Source of the DNA: Prunella strophiata
Lineage: Eukaryota > Chordata > Aves > Passeriformes > Prunellidae
Length of the DNA: 64,000 bases
NCBI GenBank assembly: GCA_036583965.1
Contig: JAZBQD010000034.1
Location: 11,596,040 to 11,660,039, forward strand
Direction of reading: 5' to 3'
Within the stretch, counting starts at the first letter, position 1. Each line of letters opens with the position of its first letter. A model generated the notes under the pieces. It saw only the letters and a program-made list of their open reading frames with translations, did no database searches and had not been told where the DNA came from. This document shows positions 1 through 13,310 of this stretch, piece by piece. Made by a program: the position numbers and the translations under genes.

Positions 1-1109
1 GATGATCTGTAGAAATGAGACTGGACTGCTAAGTCAGTTTTCAAGAGCTGCCACTGAATTCTGGAAATTAGTAGAGAACAGATCCCTCAATTGCCTCTAG
101 CCCCATTGAAATACACACAGTGAGACAGAACAGCTTGTCCATTTTACTGCATCAGCTAAATTCTGCACTTAACATATTAACTGCAGAAAAACCCCAAACA
201 AATTTGACTTACAAATGGCTACAGGCCACTTGCAAACAGCAAAAAATACAGTTAATTATATTACTCTATAATTCTATGTTAATACTGTTCATCTGTTATC
301 AGAGATGGTTATTTGGTCATAAATGATCTAATTTTGTTTTTCCAGGAACCATTCTAACAAATTGCTTTGGTAGAGATCCATTCATCTTCAGTCAACAGTG
401 AAGTTAGCAGGAATGTTTTGCACTGAATTTATGATGTACTTCCTTGTGCTTTCTTAACATTATTTTTGCAAGTTACTTTAAAATGCATTTTTGCCTCACA
501 CAACTTTAGCATCAGATAAAACAGTCCTATTTCATTCCATTTTAACCAAGCCCCAAATTCATGAAAATTTTCATCCAACCTTTGTGCTCTTAGATAATAT
601 TCCAGTAGTTCCAGGCAGAATTTCCATTCAGATAGGACAATTTTTTAAAAAGCATAATCCCAAACCCCCTTTTGCACTTATTGTGATATTAATATGACAA
701 GCATACAATTAGGGATACATTAAAAAAATTGATAGTTTCTCATATCCTACAACCAAATGTAGGCCAGAAGCAATTAATGGAGAAAAAAAAATGAAGGTTA
801 AACTGTAATAATCTGAGGTTTATTATTATTTCACTTTACAGGCAGCCAGTCTTCAAGCCTACCATTTACCAGCCTGGCTGTACATGAATGAATTGCTTGA
901 ACAACTGGTTAAATTTCAGCCAGCAGCAAACATGAAGGCTCCATTCTAAGGGTTGTTAGAGAAGGTGTTCCTGTGGTGCTGAGCTGAAGCTACACAAGAT
1001 GAGAATCCTCATGGTCAGCACACTTCTGGAGTTCAGTGGAAAATGTGCATCCCTGGCAATAATTCTCTCCCTCCTTCTGACAAGCTATAAAACTCATCAG
1101 AACATAACC

Positions 1110-1166
1110 ACCAAAAACAAACAAACAAACCAAAAAACAAACAAACAAAAAAAACCAAAAAACAAA
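1110..1166. repeat. (CAAA)n / A-rich simple repeat
   Basis: CAAA units give way to longer A runs with C interruptions, a typical low-complexity tract. Short lysine- and asparagine-rich frames across it are not genes. Confidence 0.9.
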
Positions 1167-3567
1167 GCTTTTCACAGAAAAAAGTGAAATGGTGTCCAGT
1201 CAGTATGAGGGGGTTTTAATTTACAGTGTGTAGATTTCTAGATTTTCTAAAAAATAAAAATGCCCCCTATCAAGTTTTGGGTTCACTAAAACTGATTTCC
1301 CCTCTTCAAATATAGAAACTGAACTAAGAAATTCACTTTTACTCAGTAAACTGACCCTGAGAAGCATTTACAATGATTCTGCTTTTTTTAGGATTGAATT
1401 TATTAAAGTCTAGTGCAACTGCAGCAAGTGATCCATAGAGAAGTCATTATGGAAGATGTAAGGGCAATAACTGGTCCATGAAGGAAGTGGAGTCAGTTGA
1501 AGGTTCAGTCGACTCTTCTGAGCAATACTTGAACAAACCTAGAGGGTACCTGGTGTCTAAACCCCTAATTGTGAACTAGGATTGATGATTTTGTAACTCA
1601 AACCAGAAATCCATCACTTACAGCTGTTCAGATGGTGCAACAGAAATAGGACACAAGTCTCCTAAAGTCCTCAAGCCAGGGCTATCAGCTGCCAGCAAAC
1701 ACTTCACTGCCTTCTCATTTTCATCATATCCACATCTAGGTAGACTAAGTCTAACTTACTCATTGTGTTCAGCTCCCTCCCCAGTGAGTTTGGGATTTCT
1801 GCCTTGGAAGAATTCGATGCCAGCTGTAATATCCTCAGAACTGTAGGGTTTCTAAAGCTTGTTCTGAAGCTGTCCCTCTGCAGACATCATTCCTGTCCTG
1901 CTGTACCTGCTCTAGGATACCACCATGGCTCTCTGGGAGTGACTGAGCACCAAGCACAGAACTCTCAATATCTCTGACCTGTTATAAAGCTGCTTTTTGA
2001 TCTCCACATTGCTGTTAAGTACACTATTTAAACTATTGATTCTCTTGGCCACAATCCAATTTTATTTAAACAGAGAGAGTGTGAGAGCATTAGAGGGCCA
2101 AACAGCTCTATTTGTTGACCACACAAACAAAGGTTTACATCTGTTATGATGGGAAAAAAAAGGCTAGATTGTGGTGGACTCCCCTCACTCTACTGCTTAT
2201 AATTCACTTGTCATTACACACAGCACTTTTAAAAAATTTTAAATTCATACAATTGCAGCAGGCAAGAAAATAGGAAACCACACACAGCTTTTGGAGACAT
2301 TCAAAGGCTATTTAAGATGTTGAAGAGCTGCACAGAAGCAATTGAAATGTTTTTTACAAGTACTTTCTGGGTTTTTTTATTCGTTATATTCAGCAGTAAG
2401 TAATCAGCTGGCAGCTTTAGCTAAGACTGCTCACAGGGGTAAGGATGCTACTTTTGTGACTTAAAGAGTGTTAAAGCAAATCTCTTGAATGTAGAGAGGA
2501 GATAATAATCCACAGGAATACTTCAGTGTGATATGAGGCAGTTAAAAAATAATCAAAATGCAGAGTCATTAAATTAATGACATCTAATGTACTCTTTTAA
2601 ATAGTACTTTAAATAAATATTTTGATCAAAAAAACAGAATTCCTGAGAGAAGTTTCACACATCTATGTTCTGTCTGGTTTACAGTAGCTATCAGATGTAC
2701 AGTGTTGGGACACATATAGAACAGTCACTGCAGCTAGAGACAAAAGAGAGTAGAGCAGGAAGCTTCCAACTGTGAACCAGATGGTTCCCTAAGCAGGGAA
2801 GCCTCCTCCTCAAATTTTCCTCCAAGTCATTCTGTCCATTTAGGATGAGGCTTTCCTGTCAGAATAACAGAGTTTGGAAACCTGCATTGTGAGATAAGGA
2901 GAAAACTCCTAGAGACACAAAAAATGTCCTTTGTCTCCAGGGAATTCCCTTCCCACCTGGTATAGCAGCCTCAGTCTGTTAACAGTTCTATTGAAACTTT
3001 TTTTTCAGATTATGTGATTTCCAACTCTCCCTCTCAGCTTCTGGGCTATGTGTTTAACTTTTTAACTGCAATATGGCATTACTCCCCACCTGGTTCCCTT
3101 TGCATTTGATATTAAGGAGAGTATAACAAACTTTTTCAAAGCAGTCTTGCCCCAAACATGTTCTGATTGTCAGTACAAAGAGCATCCACTGAGACTTTTG
3201 CAAAAGGCCTCCAAATTTTTAATTGCTTGGCTTCCTGATGCTATATGCAATATAACAGATAAAGCAGTCCCACTGTCTCATGAAAAATATTTTATGTAGC
3301 CAGCAGAGAGTACTTTAAGCATTAATAACTCCAAACATTCAGAGAATAAGAGAGTAGCTGCTACCAAATAAAAAAGTGATTCACAAAGAATCACAAAAAA
3401 AATTTTAAAATTACAGATTCTTGTATTTAGAAAAATAAATGTGTGATCCTAGAAACTTCCAACTGTGGCTTCCTAACTTTTTCTACACAGTCTTGAAACA
3501 CATAAAAGATGAGAGTGAAATGTAACTAAGTAACTCTAGGACTAGGACATTAAAAAAAAAAAAATAC

Positions 3568-3589
3568 TGACCTGAAAGGCAGGATCCCT
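3568..3589. repeat. Exact 22-mer repeated at 5659-5680 (copy 1)
   Basis: The sequence starting TGACCTGAAAGGCAGG and ending ATCCCT recurs perfectly 2091 bp away in the same orientation. The similarity extends slightly to both sides (AATAyTGACC... on the left; CTG after one extra T on the right). It is not low complexity. Confidence 0.85.
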
Positions 3590-5658
3590 TCTGTAAGCAT
3601 CTGGTGCTGTTACATACACAGTGACTCTTCAGGCACTCAAGCTGGCCTCAGTGACACTAACTTACCTCTAAAAATACTTTTAGAGATTCTAATTCTGAGG
3701 CATTGAACAAGCCTCAAAGACAAACCAGCTGACCTGTATACCCACTGATTTGGTTAGATTTAACTTTGGAACCTCTAAATGTCCTTGGTTGGGTGGTGGA
3801 ATGTGTTCAATTGAGCATTTTTATACCAGCACACTGCTCCATGCTAATGCTTTGCTGGCCTTCTCCAGAAGAACAACTTCTGAATGGCTATTTCTGATTA
3901 ATTGTTCCATCTAATTTGCATTAGAACTCTACCAAATTATTTTTGCATTTAATATTTATTTTTTCTTAATACAAACATAGAACCAGACATTCAGAAAAAC
4001 TCAGAGTGGAATACACTAGAACAAGGATTCCAGTTAAAAATATTCTAAGCTATTATTGCTGAAATGTGTTGTTTTTTTCAGGTGGAATTTGAAATAGTGA
4101 AATAATTTGTTAAAGAGCATGTAATGTCCTAAGTAGAAGTTAGTTACTTTTTAAAGTAACTTTTTAATGTGTACCCTGCACCTTAGAAACACAAATTTCT
4201 GAAATTCTCAGTAGCAATTGCATATAGTGTATTATGGAACTGTACTTATTAGACAAACTTTGTCAACTTTCAAGTTCATTATGTCAGAAAACTTCTCTTC
4301 CTAAAGCATTTAAAGCAAACTTCTGATGCACTGATGAAAATAAGAAAAAAACTTTTGCTCTGAAAGTCTTACTCTCCAGATGGTGCAGAAATATGGAACA
4401 TAACCATAAAACTTCATGTTTACAAAGCACGTGAACAGAAAGATTATAACATTAATGAATTCTACTTTTCACCATCCTTTTCTTTTTAAAGTATATTTTT
4501 GCAACCCAGCTTCTCATTTCTAATCTATTCTTTTAATTCTGCAAAAAATCCATGAAAATACCAAAGATTATTTTTTCCCCCAATTGGCATTACCATATAA
4601 ATGAGGAAAAGCCAGCAGGTACAATCTTTAATTTTAGAGCTACTTTGCTTTTAGAATGAAATGCAGTATTACCTGAACAAAACTGTTACCTGATGTCTCC
4701 CAGAAGCAGCTTGACCATGGACAACAACTTCAAATTAGCAAAACAGGGGAGAACTGACAGTGAAAAAGTTTCATATTCAGATCCTGACTGGAAAATCTTC
4801 CCCCCAAAGGCTAAGGCTGTGTCCTGCCCTCCCCATCCATGTTCTCCATGGAGCAGCACTGTCCCCTTGCCCTGCCATCTCAGCTCTGGACTTTGAGGCT
4901 CATTTGCAGAAGTCCATGTTACCACTGCCTTCTCCACATGTGCAGGGTCTTTAGTTCTACAGTTCTTGGGCACTCTCAGATTCTTGCTCCTCTGCCTCAA
5001 TCACAGCATGGAAAGAGTGAATGCAGCCCCCCTGAGCTGCAGATAAGTTATCAGCTGGCAGTACTCACAGCAGCTCATCAACAGGTGAACCCCACACCTG
5101 ATAGAATAGTCATTTCCCTCTGTGCTCTAGAGTGGAAAATTAAGTCCATTTTTACATGCCAAGTTCCTGTGTATATCAGTATCAGAAAACCCATGGGTCA
5201 CCAGGGCATAACAGAGGAGAAAATGTTTTATTTCTGTTCCCTTCCCAATATATTTCCTTCTCTGGCCTACTTGTTAAGAATATCCTATTACTTTAAAGGG
5301 AAGGCCACATTCTTTCACTTTTCCCTCTGGAGTTGTACATTGCTTTGTCCCCTTTTGCAAAACAAGTAAATTATTTATGTTTCAGAGGGAAGATCACTAC
5401 AGCATATTAAATACAAGATTTATTAGAATTATAACCTGGCACCAGTCTCTTCCATGCTGCCAACTACCTTGAGTACCCCAGCTGCATTCACTTATATTCT
5501 ATAATATTGATAGGAAAGTTAAAAACTCTGCAACCCAAAGATACTGACTTGGTAACATTTAGTGCCATTTTCATAAGGAAACTCTTGTTCGGTTCAGGAC
5601 TATGTGTTGATTGAGCTTAAAGTATAGAAAGATTCTGTATCAGAAGATATCTGAATAT

Positions 5659-5680
5659 TGACCTGAAAGGCAGGATCCCT
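5659..5680. repeat. Exact 22-mer repeated at 3568-3589 (copy 2)
   Basis: Second copy of the intronic 22-mer, in the same orientation. The flanks beyond about 30 bp differ. This could be the remnant of an unrecognised dispersed repeat or a small segmental copy. Confidence 0.85.
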
Positions 5681-6086
5681 CTGAGCTGGTGTCTAGGTTT
5701 CCTTTAGCCAGTAAGCTGAAGCAGGCTCCATTCATCTCGTGCTAACACAGCTATCCAAATTAGGTCAGATGAACCACATCCGAAATTAATTGTCCGTTTC
5801 ACTCCAGTGGCTGCAAAACAAGTGTAACCACTTGGCTGAAGTACAACTACAGTGCAGCCTGCTCAGGTTAGATCAGATGAATTGCATTTAAAGTGTATCT
5901 TTTGCTCTATTAAAGCCTGAAAGATCACCAGCCTGGCAGAATTCTGTAATGAAAAACCAAGACTGAAATAATGATTGTACTGCTTGCCTAGCAGTATGGA
6001 CACTGATGCCAGTTCCCTTGGAGAGGGATTTTCAGCACCCTCCCATACAAGTTGCTTCCTGAAAGTAAGGTCTGTCCTCCCCATCC

Positions 6087-6120
6087 AAAAAAATAAAAAA
6101 ATAAAAAAAAAAAATTAAAT
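6087..6120. repeat. A-rich (AAAAAAAT)n tract
   Basis: Runs of seven or more A are separated by single T. Low-complexity sequence; no gene evidence around it. Confidence 0.9.
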
Positions 6121-8662
6121 AGTTTATAGGTGACTTTGCCCTGCTGAGCCAACATATGGCTCTTCAGTTAATCACTGCAGGTGTTCCTGCTGGAACCACA
6201 ATTGTTTCAGCTAACTATGGAATGATAAACAGGGAACACTGGAATAATGAGAAGCAAGTATGGAAAGGAAAGGTCAGGGAAAAGTCCTAGCACTTTTAAT
6301 ACTTTTAGCCTATGGAAAAACTGAATTCTCCAGAGAATTAGAGTCAATCACAGCCTGAGGAAACGATTTCCTAAAGCACCCCAAGTACTAAGAAACTACT
6401 ATGTCCATCTAAAGTACTTCTGGGGCCACAGCATGGTGACATTGCAAGCCACACAAATGTCACTGTATGGTCTGTACACCCTTACAGGCAAGTGCCCACT
6501 CCAAGGGTGTTTGGCCAGGAAGCTGGGCTATACTGTAATTTAGTGGCTTTGGTTATACAGGGAAACCTGAGGGGATGTAAATTGAAAACAAGTTTTCTAA
6601 ATCCCTGACTTGCACCTTCTTGATGGAGCCTCACCTCCTCTGTGAGCTGCTCAGTGTCATGACTGAAATACCTGCATGTTTGCCTTCTTTGGGATATCAC
6701 CCCCACAACAGGTCCAAAACAGCCAAGAGAGTGGAATAAAACTTGTATCTATATAGATGTGATGGATGGCTTTAACACAGCACAAGTCACACTTCAAACC
6801 TGCAGTCAGTGCTCCAGTCCTTAGATAAAAACTAGGATATTCTTCAGTCCAGTCATGGCTTAGGATGGCATATTTTAGTTACAGACTGGTTTCAGTTTTG
6901 TGTACAGGCTGATTAATCAGGCTGTACGTGGCAGAAACTGATTTTACTTATAGGGAAAACTCAGTAACACAGTAGCAGCTGTGTTGTATAATCAAACAGC
7001 ATGACTAGAAATGCATCTATGGGCACATGACAGCAACCCTTTTGCTTGCACTATATAAATCAAACCAAGTCATCCAATGATATGACTAATATTACAATAA
7101 GCTACTTACATTTATTTGCTATTTTAAATGCTATAATAAGGTATTCTGAACAAAAAGCAGTGCACTGCAATCTGGGAGACAGAACAACTGAAAGTCCAGA
7201 ATACCAATAAACTCAAGTATTTCCTCATTTCAATGAAAATATTGTTTATTTTAAGGTCTTTTACCCCATCAGACATACTGAAACAGTGACAGAGAAACAA
7301 TATAGAACGCTACTGTTGAGTGGAGGCAGAACAGGGTCCATTCCTGCACTGATTCAAATCTGAAAGCAGATGAGGTTCTCATGTCTCTGTACACACACAT
7401 GGTAATGTGGCAACTTACTCCTCTGCCCTTCCCTAGTCTCTCTGTCCTGCCTATCTGAAATCTTACAGCTGTTCCATTTTCCCCATCTGCAAAAACATTT
7501 AGCAATTCTCATATTCCTAATTCACAGATTTGAGATAAATATTCTCAATGGAGCCATTTATTTTACTGCAACCACATATAGCAGAACCTGTACTTCCTTC
7601 AAGGAGCCTGTGATCAGGGTTTGAAATTACTGTTATCTACCTATACAGGTGCATTCCCACTAAATAGAACAAAATATTATAGAACATTATTTCAGAATAA
7701 CACAATGTAGTTCATCTAATCTTAGGGCTTCTCTGCTACCAAAGCTATAGAACAATTTTAATTTATAGACTTTAGGAAATTCAGTGCTCCTGAGGCAGAC
7801 TTCTCACAGAGAGCAGATCTCTTGTCTGTCAGGGTTCACACCATTGCCTTTGCCCAATGAACCGTGCTGGAAAGCTTCGTTTTGCTTTCCTCTCCCCTTC
7901 AGTCCCATCAGTCACCCAAACAGCCCATGCAAGCTCTCTTCCATGAGAATGCTGCTGTTTGATGGCCAAACTCAGCAAAACCACAGGACTTTTGATTGAG
8001 GTATTAGAGCAGAGTCCCCCAGCTGCCTGCCCTGACTCAGCCCTTCAGCATCCCAACATGGGAAACATTGGACATGTGAGTGATACCAGAGCTGACCACT
8101 GGCAGACAATCTCCTGACAATACTCCTGACTCTCCCCTCAAAGAAATAACTACAAAGAAAAACCTCAACCAGCTTGAAATGGTTACATAAAGATGACAAA
8201 CCCTCAGCCCGAAAGAATTGCACTACTATCATACAAAGAGAAAAAAAAAATATAAAAACCCACCCTAATATTTAAAAGCCATACTTTACATAAGCATTAA
8301 GTTTAGAAATTGACAGCCACATCCCCTGAAAAAGAACACCATGTCTCAACTCCCACAGAGCACAGCTCAGCAGGAGTCACAGGCATCACAACTGCTCATG
8401 CAACCACTCAGCAATGACAACAAATTTCAGCTATAAAGAATCATCAATAGTTCATGAAGCCCCTGCCTCTTTTCTCTCCCCTCCCCCATCTCACCAGAAT
8501 CAAGAAGAAAATCTGTCTGAGGGTCCTCAAGGGGTCTGGCTTTTCCAGAGCCACCTTCTGTAAGAGAAAACCTAAGTTTACATTGGTCATAAATTTCATA
8601 AATTGCCAGTACATAAACCACTAAAATTCTCAACACTATCTGATCTCAGTTTGGCAGTTGTG

Positions 8663-8716
8663 AAACACAATAAAAAGAGAAAAAAAACCAAACCAAACAA
8701 AAACAAAAACAAAACC
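8663..8716. repeat. A/C-rich low-complexity tract
   Basis: AAACC and CAAAA units lie 45 bp before a CR1-like fragment and are probably an independent simple repeat. Confidence 0.8.
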
Positions 8717-8760
8717 ACCCCATATCCTTTTGGTTGAACACTTCTGTATCAGGACATGAA

Positions 8761-8802
8761 TCACAGAATCACCACATCATTCAGGTGGGAAGGTTCCAAC
8801 CT
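8761..8802 (-). mobile_element. Short CR1 3'-end fragment
   Basis: TCACAGAATCAC ... TCATTCAGGTGGGAAGGTTCCAACCT resembles the reverse complement of a CR1 terminus (octamer repeat TCAYAGAATC, then a GGTTGGAA-type segment). Only about 40 bp is recognisable and it is diverged, so this is tentative. Confidence 0.5.
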
Positions 8803-11800
8803 CCCAGGCAAAGCACAAATACACAACTCTTCACATATGTGAATTATTAATGCCCGATATATACAGAAATAGGCAACAGACATTTGTCAGATGAGTCTGT
8901 GATGTGCAAAAAATTTCTGGGACTGCCCTCATGGCTCATTACTTCCAAGAATATGCCTTGCAGGTATTTGCCTGGACATCTGGGCTCAATCACTTCAGCA
9001 ACTGCTCCCTACAGGAGTCAGGAACTGCCACTTCTTTAAGAGATGTTTGCCCCAGTTCCAAAAAACTGGCTCTCTTCTGGCTTCTAAGATGCAAAGGTGT
9101 AATTGCTGAACTGCATATAAAACAAATATCTTCTGAAATACACAGTAAAATGGCACTGGCTGGTCAGAAGACAGCACTGTGTTTCTACAACACTACTGGG
9201 AATTCCCATTTCACAAGCTTCTTTTCTATGCAAGCCCATCTATAGAATTGATTTTCTAATATTAAAGACAGGATATCTGAGACAACTCTTCTATCAATCA
9301 GCCCATCATGCTTATAAATTAACTTTATTGCAAACCCGGGCTTTGTTCAGGTGCAGCACAATGGATTACTTCACCCAAGAGAATAACATATATTTCTAAT
9401 GCTTTTATTTATCTTAATTTTTGTTATTTGCCTGAATGCTGCTAAAACCATGGTATAAGCAAACCAGCCTAAAGCTTAGAACATGCCAAAAGTCTTAATA
9501 TACTACATTACATCATCCATGCTGATCAATATTTTCCTTTAAGCCACTGCTGGAAAAACATGCAGTTACTTTTCCATAACTTCTGTAACAATTCCTTAGG
9601 ATTAAGAGATATAGGCTAAACTGTTATGGATGTTCTTTTCATGCCAGTGAACATCAGCTTTTTCTGTGCATTCAAAGGCTTTCATATTATCACTCGAGTG
9701 CTGCTACTTGCCAGGTGACATTCACAGTGAAGTTTCATGATGTTCTTTTTCTATGCTAATAGAGAATCCATATTAATCATGAAAAATCTATGTGACTCCA
9801 AAAAATTCAGAAATATGCAACAATAATAAAGCATATTACAATTTCAGGAAAACAGTCTCAGTCTTTTGAGCCCCTGAAAAATACCTGGTTTACTTTATTC
9901 TGCAAATGCAGGATTATTGGAGTTTTATCAGCAGATTTTTGTCTAACAGCCAAGCCTAATTCAACAGAACAGCATTTTAGTATTATGCTTTGGGATTTTA
10001 TTAATCTCTCTAGTTATTTCAGTGAAGTTACACTGACTTAAGAACAATGAGAGAGAGTTAGGCTGAGAGTATTTTAATTCCTTCTGTATACTGGGTTGTA
10101 TAGAATTGTGAGCAACAGAAAAGGAGTTGAGAACCTGAGTTGCTTACCCAAAGAATAAAAAAAAACCTACAAAAATAAATCTGTAAATCATTAAGTAAAT
10201 GTCATAAGAGGAAAGAAGGAAAATTACACTTAAGAAGGACCCCAAAACATAATAGTTTATTTCCAACAAAAGCTACTATTCAATGGATAGACAAACTTAC
10301 CCATTGTATTCCAAACAATCCAGTCTTTGTCAGCTCCATAAATCACAATAAATCATATGCACCATATTTAAAATAAACATTGAAAGAATAAAATGACCCC
10401 TCAAAAGACAAATAATCCCTGGCTCAGAAATGTTTTGGAAACTAATAACTTGTATATGCCTGATTCCACTCAATTCCCAGTGGTAATAATAGATAATTGC
10501 TAAATTCATTAATCACTGGAAAAGACAGAACTGTTACAAAAGAACCGTGTTGGGACTGCTGCACTAATGCTCCCCATGGTGTGAGATTAATGTGTGGCTT
10601 ATACAATAAGAACCAAGCCAGTGATATTGCCATTTATAAAACTGTCTTAACCTTTTTATTCAACAGCCTGCCCTGGAAATCAAAGCTATTGAGCACATTG
10701 GCATTTTTGATCCCACTGCACCTTTGTTTTGCTCACAAGTCATGAAACTTCAGACTCCAGTGCCAAGTTTTTATATTATAATCAGTATCTTGCCAAGGTA
10801 GCAGTCTCTTATCAGCTTTGATCAGTTGCACACTCAGTCTCCCCCACACACTGGAACTGCCTTCCACTGTTTAGTGGCAATTCTCAGGAGCTGGTCAGCA
10901 TTTCCTTAACTGCAGTACAGAAACTTGTCTGATTCCTTCTTTTATACCCATTCAGCATGTTCCTCATGCTTCCTAATTTTCCATTACAGCAAGGAATTTG
11001 TAATAAACACTCAATAAATGCAACATTTACCACAGGTATCACTGCAAATCTTCCATTGTTTGACAATATTGTCACTTAACAGTAGGATGCAAGTGCAGCA
11101 GCTTTCATTAACTGCAAGAAAAATGCATTAATTGCAGTTGCATGAAGAACATATACAAGTAAAGTAAAATTTTTCTGTCCCCAAATTTGCTTGCAGCTGG
11201 GTCAGCAAAGCCTCTATGACAGCAGGCTCAAGTAGAGAGCAGGATCACACTGCAGAGACCTGAATTCTATTTCTGGCTCTGCCCTTCACCCAGTAAAATG
11301 TCAAACCCAAAAGTTATATCATCTCTCTGCTTCAGATTCCCAAAGTAGAAACACCCTTTGTGACTTCAGAGAAAGCACGAGGTGTAAGAGTAATGCCTTC
11401 CAGTACTCCAACCTCATTAAGGGTGTTGATACATTTTCAGCTCTGTGGACATGCTAAGATACATCAAGAACAGTGAGAAAGCTTTGTGGTCCTCTCCAAG
11501 AATGGGATCGAAAGTGCCTGGTCTTTCAATGACTCATTTGAAGGGCAGGGGCAATACCTGAAGCTCAGTGTCAGTGTAAAGGAAAATCTAGTCCAAAATT
11601 TTAAATTTCATGTAGTGGCTTTATTAAAAAGATCACTCTTGAAAAAAAAACTAAAAAAGCTAAGCCTCAAATGTCAGTGCTTGACCAAAAAACAACACAG
11701 ACAACTGACATCTTCCAAAAACTTCTGTGTTTTAACCTTGTTATTTTCAATTATATGAATTCAAATTTCATAAACCACGAAGTCACAGAAATCTGGAGAT

Positions 11801-12162
11801 CAAACTGTCAACCAAGGGACTTCAAAACGATATATAGATTTTATCTGGAAGGGGGTTGTTTGTTTGCCTTCTAGCTTTACAACATTTACAGTACATCTTA
11901 CTTAAATTTTCAACTATTTTCCAAAATTTTTAAGGTAGAAACCAAAATGAAACCTAGGTGAAATCTGCCAGGCACTCGTGCTCAGATTCTGGGAGCAGCT
12001 GCCATACAATGAGACCCCCAGAAGGTCACATTTGAATACTTAAAGGATTTCCTCTATAAGCACTGAAAAACTCAACAGCTATAAAAGCAACCCTTGAACC
12101 AGAGACTGAAATGCAGGTATCACCCTTCCAGATATTGCCTCTGTTGCTGTTTGAATTTTTAA

Positions 12163-12178
12163 TTTTTTTTTTTTTTTT
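12163..12178. repeat. T16 homopolymer
   Basis: Uninterrupted T run in intronic sequence. Confidence 0.9.
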
Positions 12179-12409
12179 CATGAAACAGAGATTGCCATCC
12201 AGTCCCATGCATTTAGAAACTCCAGTCTTTGCATGAGCATGGAATGCTTTGGGATGAACCTGACTCAGTTTACATCTGGGCCACAACAGATGTGTTTCTG
12301 TTCCTTCTTCTCCCAGACCACACTTATTTCAGCTGCTTTGATAAAGGAATAATAAGCCAGTTTAGGGAAAGCATAAAATGCAACTGAAAAGAAAAAAAGA
12401 GTAAGATAC

Positions 12410-12413
<4 letters not shown>

Positions 12414-12448
<35 letters not shown>
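12414..12448. repeat. A35 homopolymer
   Basis: Thirty-five consecutive A, the longest homopolymer in the window. No AATAAA signal immediately precedes it and no flanking target-site duplication is obvious, so a retrotransposed tail is not supported. Length is probably polymorphic and prone to sequencing error. Confidence 0.9.
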
Positions 12449-12450
<2 letters not shown>

Positions 12451-12624
12451 AACCTATAGGAAAAGGTAATTCAAACTGAACCCAATTATATAAAATTATT
12501 TACCAAGTTCTAATTGCTATAAATGAGGGAGCAACTCATGACAGAAATTCCAATTATAAAAGGAATTATCTGCTCTGCAGCAACTAGTTGTGTGACATTT
12601 TTAATACACAAGGAATCATGAAGC

Positions 12625-12638
12625 TTAATTATTTGCAT
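12625..12638. promoter_or_regulatory. Homeodomain plus octamer (POU) motif
   Basis: TTAATT is followed directly by ATTTGCAT, the exact reverse complement of the octamer ATGCAAAT. The composite sits in AT-rich sequence (12515-12680) that has the look of a conserved non-coding element, with several TAATTA-like cores. Function is inferred from motifs only. Confidence 0.35.
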
Positions 12639-13270
12639 CTTCCACTGCTACAGATGCGGCATGGAAGTCTAATTAAATAGATCCAGTAAGACTTACAGAT
12701 AGTAGCCTACAAGTAGGCTACAAGTAAAACAAGAATTTGCTGACCCATGTATTGTTTTTAAAGGAATTCATAATGATCTCTAAATAAAATGGGAATCAAT
12801 CTTTATTTTAATGTGTTACAGTGTGAAAATACATAGCAAATCAACAAAATATTTACACATTGATTCAACATATCAGGATGAAAAATTGAATAGTTTCTTT
12901 AGTCTTAGAATACCTCTGCCACAACACTATCACTTCTGTGGTGCATTTTTTACAAACTTGACTGCAAAAGAATGTTTCTTGCCTTAGGAGTTTTCCCAGA
13001 AATAAAAAGGGGAGGTTCCTTTTATGACAGACTTCCCTCTTCACTTTCCTTTCACCCACACCTAGTATTCTTAAGATTCTCAAATAATCCAGTGCAAGTG
13101 GCCCCAGAAGGCTTTAGAGAAGTCCATAGATTCCTCTGTGACTTCCTCTGCATTTTGAACTTCCCAAACACATCATTTTTCCCACTCTACAACTGTAATG
13201 AATAAACAGAAATTCACAGCAACCTTGCAATGAAATAGATGAAACAGAATTTTACATGAAAGTCAAAAGG

Positions 13271-13310
13271 TATCAGGGACCCCCTGATAGAAGGCACAGG
13301 GATGCCTTCT
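13271..13310. repeat. Two abutting perfect hairpins
   Basis: TATCAGGG-ACC-CCCTGATA (13271-13289) is followed with a one-base overlap by AGAAGGCA-CAGGGA-TGCCTTCT (13289-13310). Both are 8-bp perfect stems with 3- and 6-nt loops. Each alone is expected a few times in a window of this size; their direct adjacency is less expected. Confidence 0.8.

Noticed and set aside
4839..5369. 176-codon plus-strand open frame
   Set aside because: No recognised domain, and it lies antisense inside an intron. A frame of this length in 64 kb is not decisive without homology.
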